A stretch of DNA of 64,000 nt from NCBI RefSeq assembly GCF_000308695.1, contig NZ_BAGG01000092.1, forward strand, positions 1 to 64,000. The letters run 5' to 3'. A program made the position numbers and the translations under genes. Source of the stretch: Nocardia takedensis NBRC 100417 (GTDB taxonomy: Bacteria; Actinomycetota; Actinomycetes; Mycobacteriales; Mycobacteriaceae). Positions 52,214 to 60,941 of the stretch are shown here, in pieces. Numbering within the stretch: position 1 is the stretch's first letter; the number at the start of each line of letters is the position of its first letter. The notes under the pieces are model-generated. The model was not told where the DNA came from and did not search any database. It saw nothing but the letters and a program-made list of their open reading frames with translations.

Positions 52214-52528
52214 TCAGAGACTCGGATCCGCGATCTGCAACAGGGCCGCCACGCAGGCGACGAGGACCACCGTCGCGGCGGTGAGGGTTACCGCGGCCGC
52301 GCCGTGCCCGTATCTCCGACGGTGCAACGTGCGGTTGCGGGCGAAACAGAGGACCGCCAGCGCGACCATGGCGACCGCGCAGACGACCGGTGCGACGCCG
52401 GCCGCTCGCCACCCGCTCACCGCGGCGTGGTGCAGGAACAGCAGGGCGATCGCCATCGCGCCGATGGCCGTGCGCCGCCACGCCAAGGCGGTGCGTTGGG
52501 TGGCCATTCCGAGGTCGGCGTCGCTCAT
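52214..52528 (-). CDS. DUF202 family membrane protein (second of pair)
   Basis: 104 residues, starting within the stop of the upstream DUF202 gene (ATGA overlap). The signature LGMATQRTALAWRRTAIGAM and two to three transmembrane helices are present. Function unknown. Confidence 0.85.
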   Translation of the reverse strand: MSDADLGMATQRTALAWRRTAIGAMAIALLFLHHAAVSGWRAAGVAPVVCAVAMVALAVLCFARNRTLHRRRYGHGAAAVTLTAATVVLVACVAALLQIADPSL

Positions 52529-52890
52529 CGCACCAACACCGCCACCCCGGCGAGCAGGGACACGAGGGTGATGCCCACCGACAGGATCGGCACCAGGTAC
52601 GTGCCGGGCAGTGGTTCGTCTCGGTCCATCGCCAGCCGTATCCGTCGCCAGTGCAGGTAGGCGCCGACCGCGACGATCACCGCCAGGACCAGACAGCTCA
52701 CCGAGATCGCGCGACGAAGCCCCACCGTCTGGAAGGACTGCACCAGGGTCTCGACCGCCACACCGCCCGCGAGCAGACCGAGCGCGGTGCGCATCCAGGC
52801 CAGGAAGGTGCGTTCGTTGGCCAGGGTGAACCGGTAGTCGATCTGCCGTGGGACGTCCTCGGACTCGGTTTCGGGGGTGGGCGGCATCAT
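52525..52890 (-). CDS. DUF202/YidH family membrane protein
   Basis: 121 residues from ATG 52890 (52887 also possible). The family signature reads YRFTLANERTFLAWMRTALGL, followed by three transmembrane helices (GGVAVETLVQSF, SVSCLVLAVIVAVGAYL, LVPILSVGITLVSLLAGVAV). Encoded together with the smaller DUF202 gene, a common arrangement. Function unknown; in fungi a distant relative is a vacuolar transporter chaperone part. The 380 bp upstream (52891-53271) hold no gene I can support. Confidence 0.85.
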   Translation of the reverse strand: MMPPTPETESEDVPRQIDYRFTLANERTFLAWMRTALGLLAGGVAVETLVQSFQTVGLRRAISVSCLVLAVIVAVGAYLHWRRIRLAMDRDEPLPGTYLVPILSVGITLVSLLAGVAVLVR

Positions 52891-53271
52891 GCCGACCCGA
52901 TCCCGGCCGCCGGCACCGAGCCGCCGCAGGCGTTCCCGCCGACCCGCGAAAAGTTGCCCGAAGTGTGCGCTGGAGGCGTCGATCCGATCCGGGGGCACGC
53001 TTCGCCCGCCGAGGGCCGACCCGAATTCATCCGTCCGACCGGTTCTGCGACGTCACAGGACCGCGCTACACCACGTAGGCAGTCCTCCGAACTCACGGAT
53101 ACGCTCCGTTCCTGGTCGGCTCCGATGACAGGCAAACAAACCGCTACGTCAGCCTAGCGGGCGGGCACGGGAGCGTCCACGAACGACGCCGGGTGCGCCA
53201 CGGCGCGCCGCGCACCACTCCGAATGAGGACGAGAATGGTTGACGCGCAGCCGAATACGCCGCGCTCGTGA

Positions 53272-54003
53272 TCAGATCGACACCGCGTCCTGGAAGGTCA
53301 TCGCCAAGCGGTCGACCGCCGAGCTCATGGTGGCCCGGGCGGGCAGTTCCAGGGCGGCGAGTTCGGCCGCGGCCGGGTGGTCGCCCAACCGCAGGTCCGC
53401 GCCGCCCAACCGCGCGCGCATTCCGGTGGGTTCCATCTCCCAGGTCGTGCATCTGGTCACGCCGTCGATGTGGGAGTAGGCGTCGAAGGAGGTGCCCGCC
53501 CCGCGCCCACCGGGAGTGCGCAGGCCCGGTTTCACCGTCAAGTCGACCACGAGCGCGCCGTCCTGGTGCAGCACCCCGCGCCGCTCCCGGCTCTCGTGAT
53601 CCACCTCGAAGTCGGCCAGCACTTTCGGGAATCCCCAGATCCCGCGACCGGCCGCCAGGGTGAAATCGCCGTCGACCGGCAGGCGGTGGATGAACACGCC
53701 CGCGCCGCCGGAGGCCAGCGCGCGCAGATCCCGCACCGCGCCGCCGGTGGGCGCGGTGTGGTGACGAACCATGAACGACACACCGAACTCGTTGTACGGG
53801 CCGAGGTCACCGTCGATGTAGTCGACGAACACCAGCGTGCACAGGGCGCGCTCGCGCGGCACCCGGACGACCGCGAGTCCCGAGTAGTCGATGAGGCGCT
53901 GCGCGGCGGCGGCGGGCACGCGGTAGGACGCCATGAATGCCCGCGCGTGGCGGATCCGCACCGGCATCTGGATTTCCCGACCGAGGACGGTGTGCGTGCT
54001 CAT
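53272..54003 (-). CDS. Acetoacetate decarboxylase-family protein
   Basis: 243 residues with AGGAGGG before ATG 54003. Family motifs: RVPRERALCTLVFVDYIDGD, GPYNEFGVSFMVRH, then FIHRLPVDGDFTLAAGRGIW, GFPKVLADFEV. The reactive lysine position of true acetoacetate decarboxylase is in the FPK of WGFPKVLADF, so a Schiff-base mechanism is plausible, though many homologues do other reactions on ketones or lactones. A perfect KstR-consensus box lies 23 bp upstream, which ties it to steroid metabolism although it sits far from any other steroid gene. Confidence 0.87.
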   Translation of the reverse strand: MSTHTVLGREIQMPVRIRHARAFMASYRVPAAAAQRLIDYSGLAVVRVPRERALCTLVFVDYIDGDLGPYNEFGVSFMVRHHTAPTGGAVRDLRALASGGAGVFIHRLPVDGDFTLAAGRGIWGFPKVLADFEVDHESRERRGVLHQDGALVVDLTVKPGLRTPGGRGAGTSFDAYSHIDGVTRCTTWEMEPTGMRARLGGADLRLGDHPAAAELAALELPARATMSSAVDRLAMTFQDAVSI

Positions 54004-54025
54004 CCGGATGAACCCTCCTGAAAAC

Positions 54026-54051
54026 TAGAACTCGTTACAGAATACGAGTTC
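54026..54051. promoter_or_regulatory. KstR-consensus box plus perfect inverted repeat
   Basis: TAGAACTCGTTACA (54026-54039) fits TNNAACNNGTTNNA at all fixed positions. It overlaps a second symmetry, GAACTCGT-N8-ACGAGTTC (54028-54051), with perfect 8-bp arms. It lies over the probable promoter of the acetoacetate-decarboxylase-family gene, 23 bp from its start. Confidence 0.65.
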
Positions 54052-54223
54052 CGGCCGCGCGCGGGTCGGCTTTCCCGCTCGATCGGCTGTCCGGCTCGCT
54101 CCGGCATTCGAAGCGACTTCGAGACTCGGGCACGCGGAGAGATCGTCGCCGGAGGAATTGGAGCTTCGGACTCGCCGAGGGAGCCGACACCGCGTCACGT
54201 GCCACCGCTCGTTCGATCGCGCC

Positions 54224-55147
54224 TCATGCTCGCGGATGGGCCTGCTCGTGCACGGCCTTGAGACGCTCGATCGATACGTGGGTGTAGAGCTGGGTGGTCG
54301 CCAGACTCGAATGCCCGAGCAGTTCCTGCACCACCCGTAGGTCCGCCCCACCCTCCAGCAGGTGGGTGGCCGCACTGTGTCGCAGGCCGTGCGGCGCGAG
54401 ATCGGGCGCACCCGGAATGGCCGCGACCACCTCGTGCACCACCGTGCGCGCCTGTCGCTGATCCAATCGACGCCCGCGTCGACCGAGCAGCAGCGCCCGC
54501 CCCGACTCGACCGTCGCGAAGGTCGGTCGCCCGAACCGCAACCAGTGTTCGACCGCTTCGTCCGCGGGCGACCCGAACGGCGCCGCGCGCTCCTTGTTCC
54601 CCTTGCCCAGTACACGCACCAACCGCCGCTCGCGGTCGATGTCCTCGATGTCCAGCCCGCACAACTCCCCCACCCGGATACCGGTCGAATACAGCAGTTC
54701 CACGATCAACCGGTCCCGCAAGGCCATCGGATCGTGCTGGCGTGCCCCCGACCGCGCCGCCTCCATCGCCTCCACCGCCTGCCCGCTGCCCAACACCGCG
54801 GGCAGTACCCGATGCGCCGAGGGCGACCCCAACCGCAACCCCGGATCGATGGACAGCCTCCCGGTCGCGGTCAACCACGCCGTGAACGTGCGCGCCGAGG
54901 AAGCGCGTCGCGCCATCGTCGTGCGCGCCGTCCCCTGCGCCGCCGCCGCGGCCAACCACGACCGCAACAACGTCAGATCCAGCTCACCGACCGCCGAATC
55001 CGCCGACCGCTCCACCAGATGCCCCAACAACGCCCGCGCGTCCCCCACATAGGCCCGCACCGTGTGCGCGGACCGGTTCCGCCCCAACCGCAGATGCCGC
55101 CCGTACTCCGCCACCAACGCCGCCAGATCCTCCGGTAACTCCCGCAC
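54224..55147 (-). CDS. xerC: Tyrosine recombinase XerC
   Basis: About 307 residues from GTG 55147; TTG 55183 and GTG 55168 are alternatives. The catalytic set is complete: Arg in STGIRVGELCGL, Lys in LGKGNKERAAPF, HxxR in PHGLRHSAATHLL, the second His in LGHSSLATTQLYTHV and its Tyr. With XerD it resolves chromosome dimers at dif. It holds the Rv2894c position between the M23 and dprA genes. The 220 bp after its stop (54004-54223) carry no gene. Confidence 0.93.
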   Translation of the reverse strand: MRELPEDLAALVAEYGRHLRLGRNRSAHTVRAYVGDARALLGHLVERSADSAVGELDLTLLRSWLAAAAAQGTARTTMARRASSARTFTAWLTATGRLSIDPGLRLGSPSAHRVLPAVLGSGQAVEAMEAARSGARQHDPMALRDRLIVELLYSTGIRVGELCGLDIEDIDRERRLVRVLGKGNKERAAPFGSPADEAVEHWLRFGRPTFATVESGRALLLGRRGRRLDQRQARTVVHEVVAAIPGAPDLAPHGLRHSAATHLLEGGADLRVVQELLGHSSLATTQLYTHVSIERLKAVHEQAHPRA

Positions 55148-55249
55148 CCCATCACCGTCACCACCCACGGCCCCCTTTGGCAACCCGCCACGCCGAACGC
55201 ACCCCGCCGTGCGGGAAACAACGGAGGGAACGCCTACTCACCCGAACGG

Positions 55250-55392
55250 CCGGTCCGGGCGGCCTGGGCGCGGGTCATCGGGGAACTGCTCGCGGAGCGA
55301 AACGCCCACTCGCTCCCAATTGCCAGTCGGGGCGCGGGTCATCGGGGAAGTGCTCGCGGAGGAGAACACCCCTCGCTCCGAACGGCCAGTCG
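55250..55392. repeat. Two-copy 64-bp direct repeat upstream of the GNAT gene
   Basis: GGCGCGGGTCATCGGGGAA at about 55267 and again at 55331, with the following TGCTCGCGGAG, CGCTC and the GGCCAGTCG / TGCCAGTCG ends also repeated. Identity is high in the first 30 bases and lower after. Part of the 340-bp gene-free stretch 55148-55488; the repeat has no consistent reading frame. Confidence 0.75.
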
Positions 55393-55476
55393 CGGCGGTC
55401 GCACATCCCTGAACCGGCCGACGCCGCCGAGTGATCAACACCGTTCTCGACCGGACACCCCCGATGCCCCCGCCGG

Positions 55477-55489
55477 TAGGGTCGGTATG
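55477..55489 (+). promoter_or_regulatory. Leaderless promoter of the GNAT gene
   Basis: TAGGGT (55477-55482), six bases, then GTG 55489 with no ribosome binding site. Same geometry as the other leaderless genes in the window. Confidence 0.55.
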
Positions 55490-56025
55490 TGTTCGAGTTG
55501 GTCGCGCCGACCGCGCGTTTGTACGACGAATGGGTTGCGGCGCATCGTGAGTGGGGGCCGGGGACGCACGAGGACGGATTCGGGCTCACGCCGGCGGATG
55601 ACGTGGCCTCCGAGGCCGGGTTCGTCGAATGGGTGGATCGGTTGCTCGCGCGGGAGCGGGCCGGTGCCGAGGGGCGGTGCTGTTCGCGGTGGATCGTGGA
55701 CGGGGACCGGGTGTTGGGTGGGATCGCGTTGCGGTACGGCGACGGGGTGGTGGTGTCGCAGGTCGGGCATATCGGGTTCGGGGTGACGCCCTCGGCGCGG
55801 GGGCGCGGGGTGGCCTCGTGGGCGTTGGGGCGGATGCTGGCGGTAGCGCGGGAGGCCGGGATGGGACCGGTGTTGCTGGTGTGCGCCGAGAACAACCTCG
55901 CCTCGGCGCGGACCATCGAGCGCAATGGCGGCGTGCTCGAAGCGGTGCGGGACACTCCGCTCGGCCCCGCGCGACGGTATCGGATCGCGCTCGCGCAGAA
56001 CGGAAATCGACCTCGCCCGGATTGA
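55489..56025 (+). CDS. GNAT-family N-acetyltransferase
   Basis: 178 residues. The GNAT fold is clear: HEDGFGLTPADDVASEAGFV, GDRVLGGIALRYGDGVV, the strand GHIGFGVTPSARGRGVASWAL with the acetyl-CoA loop, and LLVCAENNLASARTIERNGG near the end. It resembles the RimJ/RimL-like cytosolic group acting on small molecules or protein N-termini. The acceptor is unknown. Convergent with dprA. Confidence 0.87.
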   Translation: MFELVAPTARLYDEWVAAHREWGPGTHEDGFGLTPADDVASEAGFVEWVDRLLARERAGAEGRCCSRWIVDGDRVLGGIALRYGDGVVVSQVGHIGFGVTPSARGRGVASWALGRMLAVAREAGMGPVLLVCAENNLASARTIERNGGVLEAVRDTPLGPARRYRIALAQNGNRPRPD

Positions 56026-56077
56026 TCACGAATCCCGCCTGCCTGCCGCACGATTCCCGATCCGATCGCGGAGAGGT

Positions 56078-57286
56078 TCATCGAGCGCCCCGTGGGGTTC
56101 GGTGCCACCCGCTCGATCCCATGGTGACCAGGCCCGCCAATTCCAGGCCGACCAGGGCCGCTCGCACCGACGGGAGGGCGAGGCCGGTGCGGGTGGCCAA
56201 GGCGGTGGGCAGGTGGGGGTCTCGAATGGAGAGGGATGCGTAGACGGCAGCCTGGTCGGCGGGGAGGTCCGGTGTGGCGGAGGTGGCGGGATCGGTCAGG
56301 CGCAGGGGGGTTTCGTCGAGGATGTCGGCGGCCTGGGTGACGAGCAAAGCTTCACCGTCGCGGATCATGCGGTGGCAGCCGACGGAGACCGCGGAGGTGA
56401 CGGGCCCCGGGGTGGCCAGGGCGGGCAGGCCGAGGCGGCGCGCCCACTTCACCGTGTTGCGTGCTCCGCTGCGGACACCCGCCTCGATGACGAGGACAGC
56501 GTCGGACAGGGCGGCGATGAGGCGGTTCCTGGACAGGAATTGGTGTTTTCGAGCGGTGGTGCCGGGTGGATATTCGCTCACCACCGCGCCGTTCTCGGCG
56601 ATCTCCGCCAGCAGGCGGTCGTGTTGGGCGGGGTACGGGCGGTCGACGCCGCAGGCGAGGACGGCGACGGTGGCCGCGCCCGCGGCGAGCGCGGCCCGGT
56701 GCGCCGCCGCGTCGATGCCGAAGGCGGCTCCGGAGACGATGGTGAGGCCGCGAGCGGACAGATCGCCGACGATCTCGCCGGTGACCCGATCGCCATAGCC
56801 GGTGCTGCACCTGGCCCCGACGACGGCCACCGACCGTTCGGTGACCGTCAGCAGCGACGCGTTGCCGCGCACCCACAGCACCAGCGGCACGGCGGCGTCC
56901 TGATCGCCGCCCGGATCGAGTCGGCCGAGTCCCGCCATCCGCCACGCGGGCCATTCGGGATCGTCGGGGGTGACGACGCGACCGCCCGAGTGTTCGATGG
57001 TTTCGAGATCACGGGCAGCGCAGTCCATATCGCGTCGCTGCGCGGTCGGAACGCGCAGCGAGGCGGGCAGATCGCACTCGCGCACCGCCCGCGCCGCCTC
57101 CACCACGCCCACCGTCGCGATCAGCGCAGACAGCGGGGCGCACGGGCCCTGCACCACCCGCGACAGATACACCCACGCGAGCCTGCGCTCTGGGTCCCGA
57201 TCCTCGACGCGATCCAAGTCGACGGTGCGCACCACGCCGTCCGCCGTGGTGGAACCGCCTGCCATGCCCTCGGCATCGATCGTCAT
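56078..57286 (-). CDS. dprA: DNA-processing protein DprA
   Basis: 402 residues from ATG 57286 (GAGGGG upstream). The extended Rossmann fold of DprA is evident: SVAVVGARCSTGYGDRVTGE, GLTIVSGAAFGIDAAAHRAA, GVDRPYPAQHDRLLAEIAEN, QFLSRNRLIAALSDAVLVIE and GARNTVKWARRLGLPALATP. A C-terminal winged helix follows (QAAVYASLSIRDPHLPTALA). It loads RecA onto incoming single-stranded DNA. It sits next to comM, in the same orientation. Confidence 0.92.
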   Translation of the reverse strand: MTIDAEGMAGGSTTADGVVRTVDLDRVEDRDPERRLAWVYLSRVVQGPCAPLSALIATVGVVEAARAVRECDLPASLRVPTAQRRDMDCAARDLETIEHSGGRVVTPDDPEWPAWRMAGLGRLDPGGDQDAAVPLVLWVRGNASLLTVTERSVAVVGARCSTGYGDRVTGEIVGDLSARGLTIVSGAAFGIDAAAHRAALAAGAATVAVLACGVDRPYPAQHDRLLAEIAENGAVVSEYPPGTTARKHQFLSRNRLIAALSDAVLVIEAGVRSGARNTVKWARRLGLPALATPGPVTSAVSVGCHRMIRDGEALLVTQAADILDETPLRLTDPATSATPDLPADQAAVYASLSIRDPHLPTALATRTGLALPSVRAALVGLELAGLVTMGSSGWHRTPRGAR

Positions 57287-57289
57287 CCG

Positions 57290-57720
57290 CACATCCCCTC
57301 CCTCTGTGTGTGGTTCTCGCACCACCGGCTCCCCTCCCTCACCGCGCGTTTTTCTGACCGGAGCGGCGCCTCCCGAGCCGCGTAGTCCGTGAACCACACC
57401 GCGCCGGACTCCGTCCCTCGCCGCCTCCTGATCAGCGCCATCCGAAACCGCACCGCCACTGACCGCACACCCGCGTTCGGGCGGCGGACAGCACCACCGA
57501 ACTCCCTCATCACCGCACCGTCCTGGCCGGAGCGGGGTCACCGAAGCCGAGACATCCTGTGAACGCACACCGCACCGCGGCATCCGTCATCACCACCGGA
57601 CTTCGTCTCTCGCCCTCCCCCCGACCAGAGCGGACAACCTGAGCACCCCTCCTGACCACAGCGGAAGACCCGTGGGCTCCGACGGAGGCACACCGGCCTG
57701 TGTCGTGCCGCACTGAATTC
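57290..57720. repeat. Gene-free stretch with diverged repeated segments between dprA and comM
   Basis: About 430 bp without a supportable gene. The word [CT]GACC[AG][CG]AGCGG or a one-base variant recurs at about 57355, 57524, 57630 and 57652. Two longer segments, 57355-57430 and 57524-57625, share blocks such as GTGAAC-CACACCGC, CGGACTYCGTC and CTCGCC in the same order, with a roughly 170-bp shift and many changes. It looks like an old duplication. Confidence 0.45.
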
Positions 57721-57726
57721 GACCGC

Positions 57727-59235
57727 TCACTGCGCACCTCGTTGACGGAAGTTCAGGGCCAGCAGGACGTCCTCGGCGGAGGGGGACTCGCCGCCGCGCA
57801 GGTCGCAGATGGTCCAGGCGACGCGGATGGCGCGGTCGGCGCCGCGAGCCGACATGCGGCCAAGGCGCAGGGCGGACTCGACCGGGGCGACCGCTTCCGG
57901 GACGAGGGGGAACTGTTGGCGCAGGGCGTGTCCCGGGACTTCGGCGTTGGTGGTCCAACCGTGTTCGTGCCAGCGACGGACCGCGGCCCGCCGTGCGGCG
58001 GCGACGCGTTCGCGCACGACCGCGCTGCTCTCGGCGACGGCGGCGCTGAACGCTCCGCCGCCCTGCCCGTGCATCCGCACCCAGATATCGATGCGGTCCA
58101 TCAGTGGGCCGGACAGTTTGCCCAGGTAGCGGCGGCGGGCCAGCGGTGCGCAGATGCAGTCGACATCGCGTGCGGAGGCGCACGGGCACGGGTTGGCGGC
58201 CAGGACGAGTTGGAAACGCGCGGGATAGCGGGCGACGCCGTCGCGGCGGGCGATGCGCACCTCGCCTTCCTCCAGCGGGGTGCGCAGCGCTTCGAGGACC
58301 TTGGTGCCGATCTCGGCGCATTCGTCCAGGAACAGCACACCGCGGTGGGCGCGGCTGACCGCGCCCGGCCGCGCCGAACCGGACCCGCCGCCGACCATCG
58401 CCGTGGCGGAGGTGGAGTGGTGCGGGGCGACGAAAGGCGGCGAGGTGACCAAGGGGTGCTCGCCCGAGAGCGCGCCCGCCATGGAGTGGATGGCGGTGAC
58501 CTCCAGCGATTCGGAGTCGGTGAGCGGGGGGAGCAGTCCGGGAAGACGTTGCGCGAGCATCGTCTTCCCGATGCCGGGAGGTCCGGTGAGCAACAGGTGG
58601 TGCCCGCCCGCGGCCGCGACTTCCAGGGCCCAGCGGGCTTCGTCCTGACCGACGACCTCGCTGAGGTCGCCGCCGGGGCGCGCGGTATCGGGCGGGGCGC
58701 CGTTCGGTTCGAGCAGGCCCCCTTCGCCGCGCAACCAGCAGATGACGCGACGCAGATGGTCGGTGCCGAACACTTCGATGCCGTCCACCAGTCCGGCCTC
58801 GGCGAGCGCGGATTCCGGGACCACGACGGTGGACCATCCGGCCTTGCGCGCCGCGAGCACGGCGGGCAGCACACCGCGCACCGGCCGGACCCGCCCGTCG
58901 AGCGACAGTTCGCCGAGCAGTACCGTCGCGCCGAGTCGGTCGGAGGGGACCGCCCCCGCGGCATCGAGGACCGATACCGCCAGCGCGAGGTCGTAGACGC
59001 TGCCGACCTTCGGCAGTGTGGCCGGTGACAGGGCCAGCACCACGCGGCCGTCGGGCCACTTCTCCCCCGAGTTGGCCACGGCGGCACGCACCCGGTTGCG
59101 CGATTCCTGGAGCGCGGTGTCGGGCAGGCCGACCAGGTTGACCGACGGCAGGCCCTGCCCGATATCGGCTTCGATCTCCACCAGATGCCCGTCGACGCCC
59201 GTCACGGCGACCGAGTGGGCGCGGCCCAGCGCCAT
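57727..59235 (-). CDS. comM: YifB/ComM family Mg-chelatase-like AAA+ ATPase
   Basis: 502 residues. An N-terminal Lon-protease-like ComM domain (VTGVDGHLVEIEADIGQGLP, LVGLPDTALQESRNRVRAAV) precedes the AAA+ module with Walker A GPPGIGKTML and Walker B GVLFLDEC, then the Mg-chelatase lid, with a zinc-like CxxxxxCxCxxxxxxxC cluster (LAANPCPCASARDVDC). In Vibrio ComM is a helicase driving branch migration in transformation. Its start overlaps the stop of yraN. Confidence 0.93.
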   Translation of the reverse strand: MALGRAHSVAVTGVDGHLVEIEADIGQGLPSVNLVGLPDTALQESRNRVRAAVANSGEKWPDGRVVLALSPATLPKVGSVYDLALAVSVLDAAGAVPSDRLGATVLLGELSLDGRVRPVRGVLPAVLAARKAGWSTVVVPESALAEAGLVDGIEVFGTDHLRRVICWLRGEGGLLEPNGAPPDTARPGGDLSEVVGQDEARWALEVAAAGGHHLLLTGPPGIGKTMLAQRLPGLLPPLTDSESLEVTAIHSMAGALSGEHPLVTSPPFVAPHHSTSATAMVGGGSGSARPGAVSRAHRGVLFLDECAEIGTKVLEALRTPLEEGEVRIARRDGVARYPARFQLVLAANPCPCASARDVDCICAPLARRRYLGKLSGPLMDRIDIWVRMHGQGGGAFSAAVAESSAVVRERVAAARRAAVRRWHEHGWTTNAEVPGHALRQQFPLVPEAVAPVESALRLGRMSARGADRAIRVAWTICDLRGGESPSAEDVLLALNFRQRGAQ

Positions 59236-59591
59236 CAGAACACCCCCGCGAGATGTTCGACCACGGGCCGGTACCCGCGACGCAGCACGACCGCGACGAC
59301 GTCGAAGCGGATCTGCGGCGCGCTCCCCTGCTGCTGGGCGAGCCAGCTCAGCGCGGTGCGTCGGATGCGCTGCTGTTTGGTGTAGGTGACCGCTTCGGCG
59401 GGGACACCGTAGGCGAGGCCGGTGCGCGTCTTCACCTCGACGAACGCGGTGACCTCGCGGTGCGCGGCGATCAGATCGAGTTCGCCGTAGCGGCAGCGCC
59501 AGTTCCGCGCGAGGATCCGCATGCCCGCGGCCTCGAGGAACCGGGCCGCCAGTTCTTCGCCTTGTGCGCCGAGCGCCTGATTGTCTGCCAC
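59235..59591 (-). CDS. YraN family (UPF0102) endonuclease-like protein
   Basis: 118 residues: QALGAQGEELAARFLEAAGMRI at the start, then the PD-(D/E)XK-like core NWRCRYGELDLIAAHREVTA then FVEVKTRTG, as in YraN proteins. These resemble Holliday-junction resolvases, but an activity is unproven. The short overlap with comM and the same neighbours as M. tuberculosis Rv2898c support the call. Confidence 0.9.
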   Translation of the reverse strand: MADNQALGAQGEELAARFLEAAGMRILARNWRCRYGELDLIAAHREVTAFVEVKTRTGLAYGVPAEAVTYTKQQRIRRTALSWLAQQQGSAPQIRFDVVAVVLRRGYRPVVEHLAGVF

Positions 59592-59689
59592 CGGATCAGC
59601 GTGCCCGCCGGGCGGCCGCGATCAGCCGCGCCGACCTGGGGAAACCGCTGCCCTGTGGAAATCGGCCACCCTGTGCACAACCGGTGAGG

Positions 59690-59995
59690 CTACTCGGGAA
59701 GCCGCAGGTCGGGCTTCTCCAACTCCTCGATGTTGACGTCCTTGAAGGTGATGACCCGCACGTGCTTGACGAAGCGCGCCGGGCGGTACATGTCCCACAC
59801 CCACGCATCGCTCATCCGCACTTCGAAGTACACCTCGCCGTCGGCGTTCTGCGGGCGCAACTCCACGGAGTTGGCCAGGTAGAAGCGACGCTCGGTCTCC
59901 ACCACGTACGAGAACTGACCGACGATGTCCTTGTACTCGCGGTAGAGCGAGAGTTCCATCTCGGTTTCGTATTTCTCGAGGTCCTCGGCACTCAT
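59690..59995 (-). CDS. DUF2469 protein (Rv2901c-like)
   Basis: 101 residues from ATG 59995, strongly conserved in actinobacteria: SAEDLEKYETEMELSLYREY, KDIVGQFSYVVETERRFYLA, SDAWVWDMYRPARFVKHVRV. Function unknown, but always beside rnhB and lepB, as here. Confidence 0.92.
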   Translation of the reverse strand: MSAEDLEKYETEMELSLYREYKDIVGQFSYVVETERRFYLANSVELRPQNADGEVYFEVRMSDAWVWDMYRPARFVKHVRVITFKDVNIEELEKPDLRLPE

Positions 59996-60112
59996 CGGGT
60001 GGAACGTCCTCCTTCTTCGCCGCACTGCGTTCGATGTGCGGTGTTCGCTGGGCTCCGGTGGGCGATCACACCCGCGGGCCGGTCACGCACGCCGCTGCGT
60101 CGTCTGCGCACA

Positions 60113-60913
60113 TCATCTCGCATGGGCGGCGTCGGTAGCCACTCGGCTGTCCCGCGCGCCCTCCGGGAGGACCGTTTCGACGCCGTCGACCACCGTCGCG
60201 AGCGTCGCGGACGACTCGGCCGCGAGCGGGCGCAACCCCAGCGCCTCGCGCACGTTGCGCCAGGATCGGCGGTGTTCGTCGCTGGGGCCGAGACGTTCCA
60301 ACGCGGCGGTGTGTTCGGGCGTGTTGTAGCCCTTGTGGGCGGCGAATCCGTAGCCGGGCAGCTTGCGGTCCAATTCGACCATCATCCGGTCCCTGGTGAC
60401 CTTGGCGAGGATCGACGCGGCCGCGATGCAGGCCGCCGTCGCGTCGCCGCCGATCACGGGCAACGAGGGCACCGGGATGCCCGGCACCCGGAAACCGTCG
60501 GTCAGGACGTAGCCAGGGGTGTGGCGCAGGCCCGCCACCGCACGGCGCATGCCCTCGATGTTGGCGACGTGGATGCCGATGGCATCGATCTCCCAGGCCG
60601 GGATCACCACCACTTCGTAGGCCAGCGCGAGGCGGGTGATGATCGGGAACAGCTCTTCCCGGGTGGCCTCGGTGAGCTTCTTCGAGTCGTCCAGGCCGGC
60701 CAACCGGTCGTAGGCCTTGGGGGCGAGCAGACAGGAGGCCACCACCAGCGGCCCCGCGCACGGCCCGCGGCCCGCCTCGTCCACGCCCGCGACCGGCCCC
60801 AGCCCGCCGCGGATCAGCGCCGCCTCCAACGTGCGCAGGCCGCCCGCCCGGCGCATCACCACCCGCGGCGGCCACCCGCTGTTCGGCATCACGGCCACTC
60901 GACTCTGCCCCAC
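60113..60913 (-). CDS. rnhB: Ribonuclease HII
   Basis: 266 residues, close to mycobacterial RnhB in text. Active-site acids are in GVDEAGRGPCAGPLVVA (Asp-Glu), and in VLTDGFRVPG with the acidic GGDATAACIAAASILAKVTR segment. It nicks RNA in DNA-RNA hybrids, including single ribonucleotides. The start is GTG 60913; the 20 N-terminal residues vary and may begin later. Confidence 0.93.
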   Translation of the reverse strand: MGQSRVAVMPNSGWPPRVVMRRAGGLRTLEAALIRGGLGPVAGVDEAGRGPCAGPLVVASCLLAPKAYDRLAGLDDSKKLTEATREELFPIITRLALAYEVVVIPAWEIDAIGIHVANIEGMRRAVAGLRHTPGYVLTDGFRVPGIPVPSLPVIGGDATAACIAAASILAKVTRDRMMVELDRKLPGYGFAAHKGYNTPEHTAALERLGPSDEHRRSWRNVREALGLRPLAAESSATLATVVDGVETVLPEGARDSRVATDAAHAR

Positions 60914-60941
60914 CGTTCGATCATCCGCCCTGTCGCGCCGG

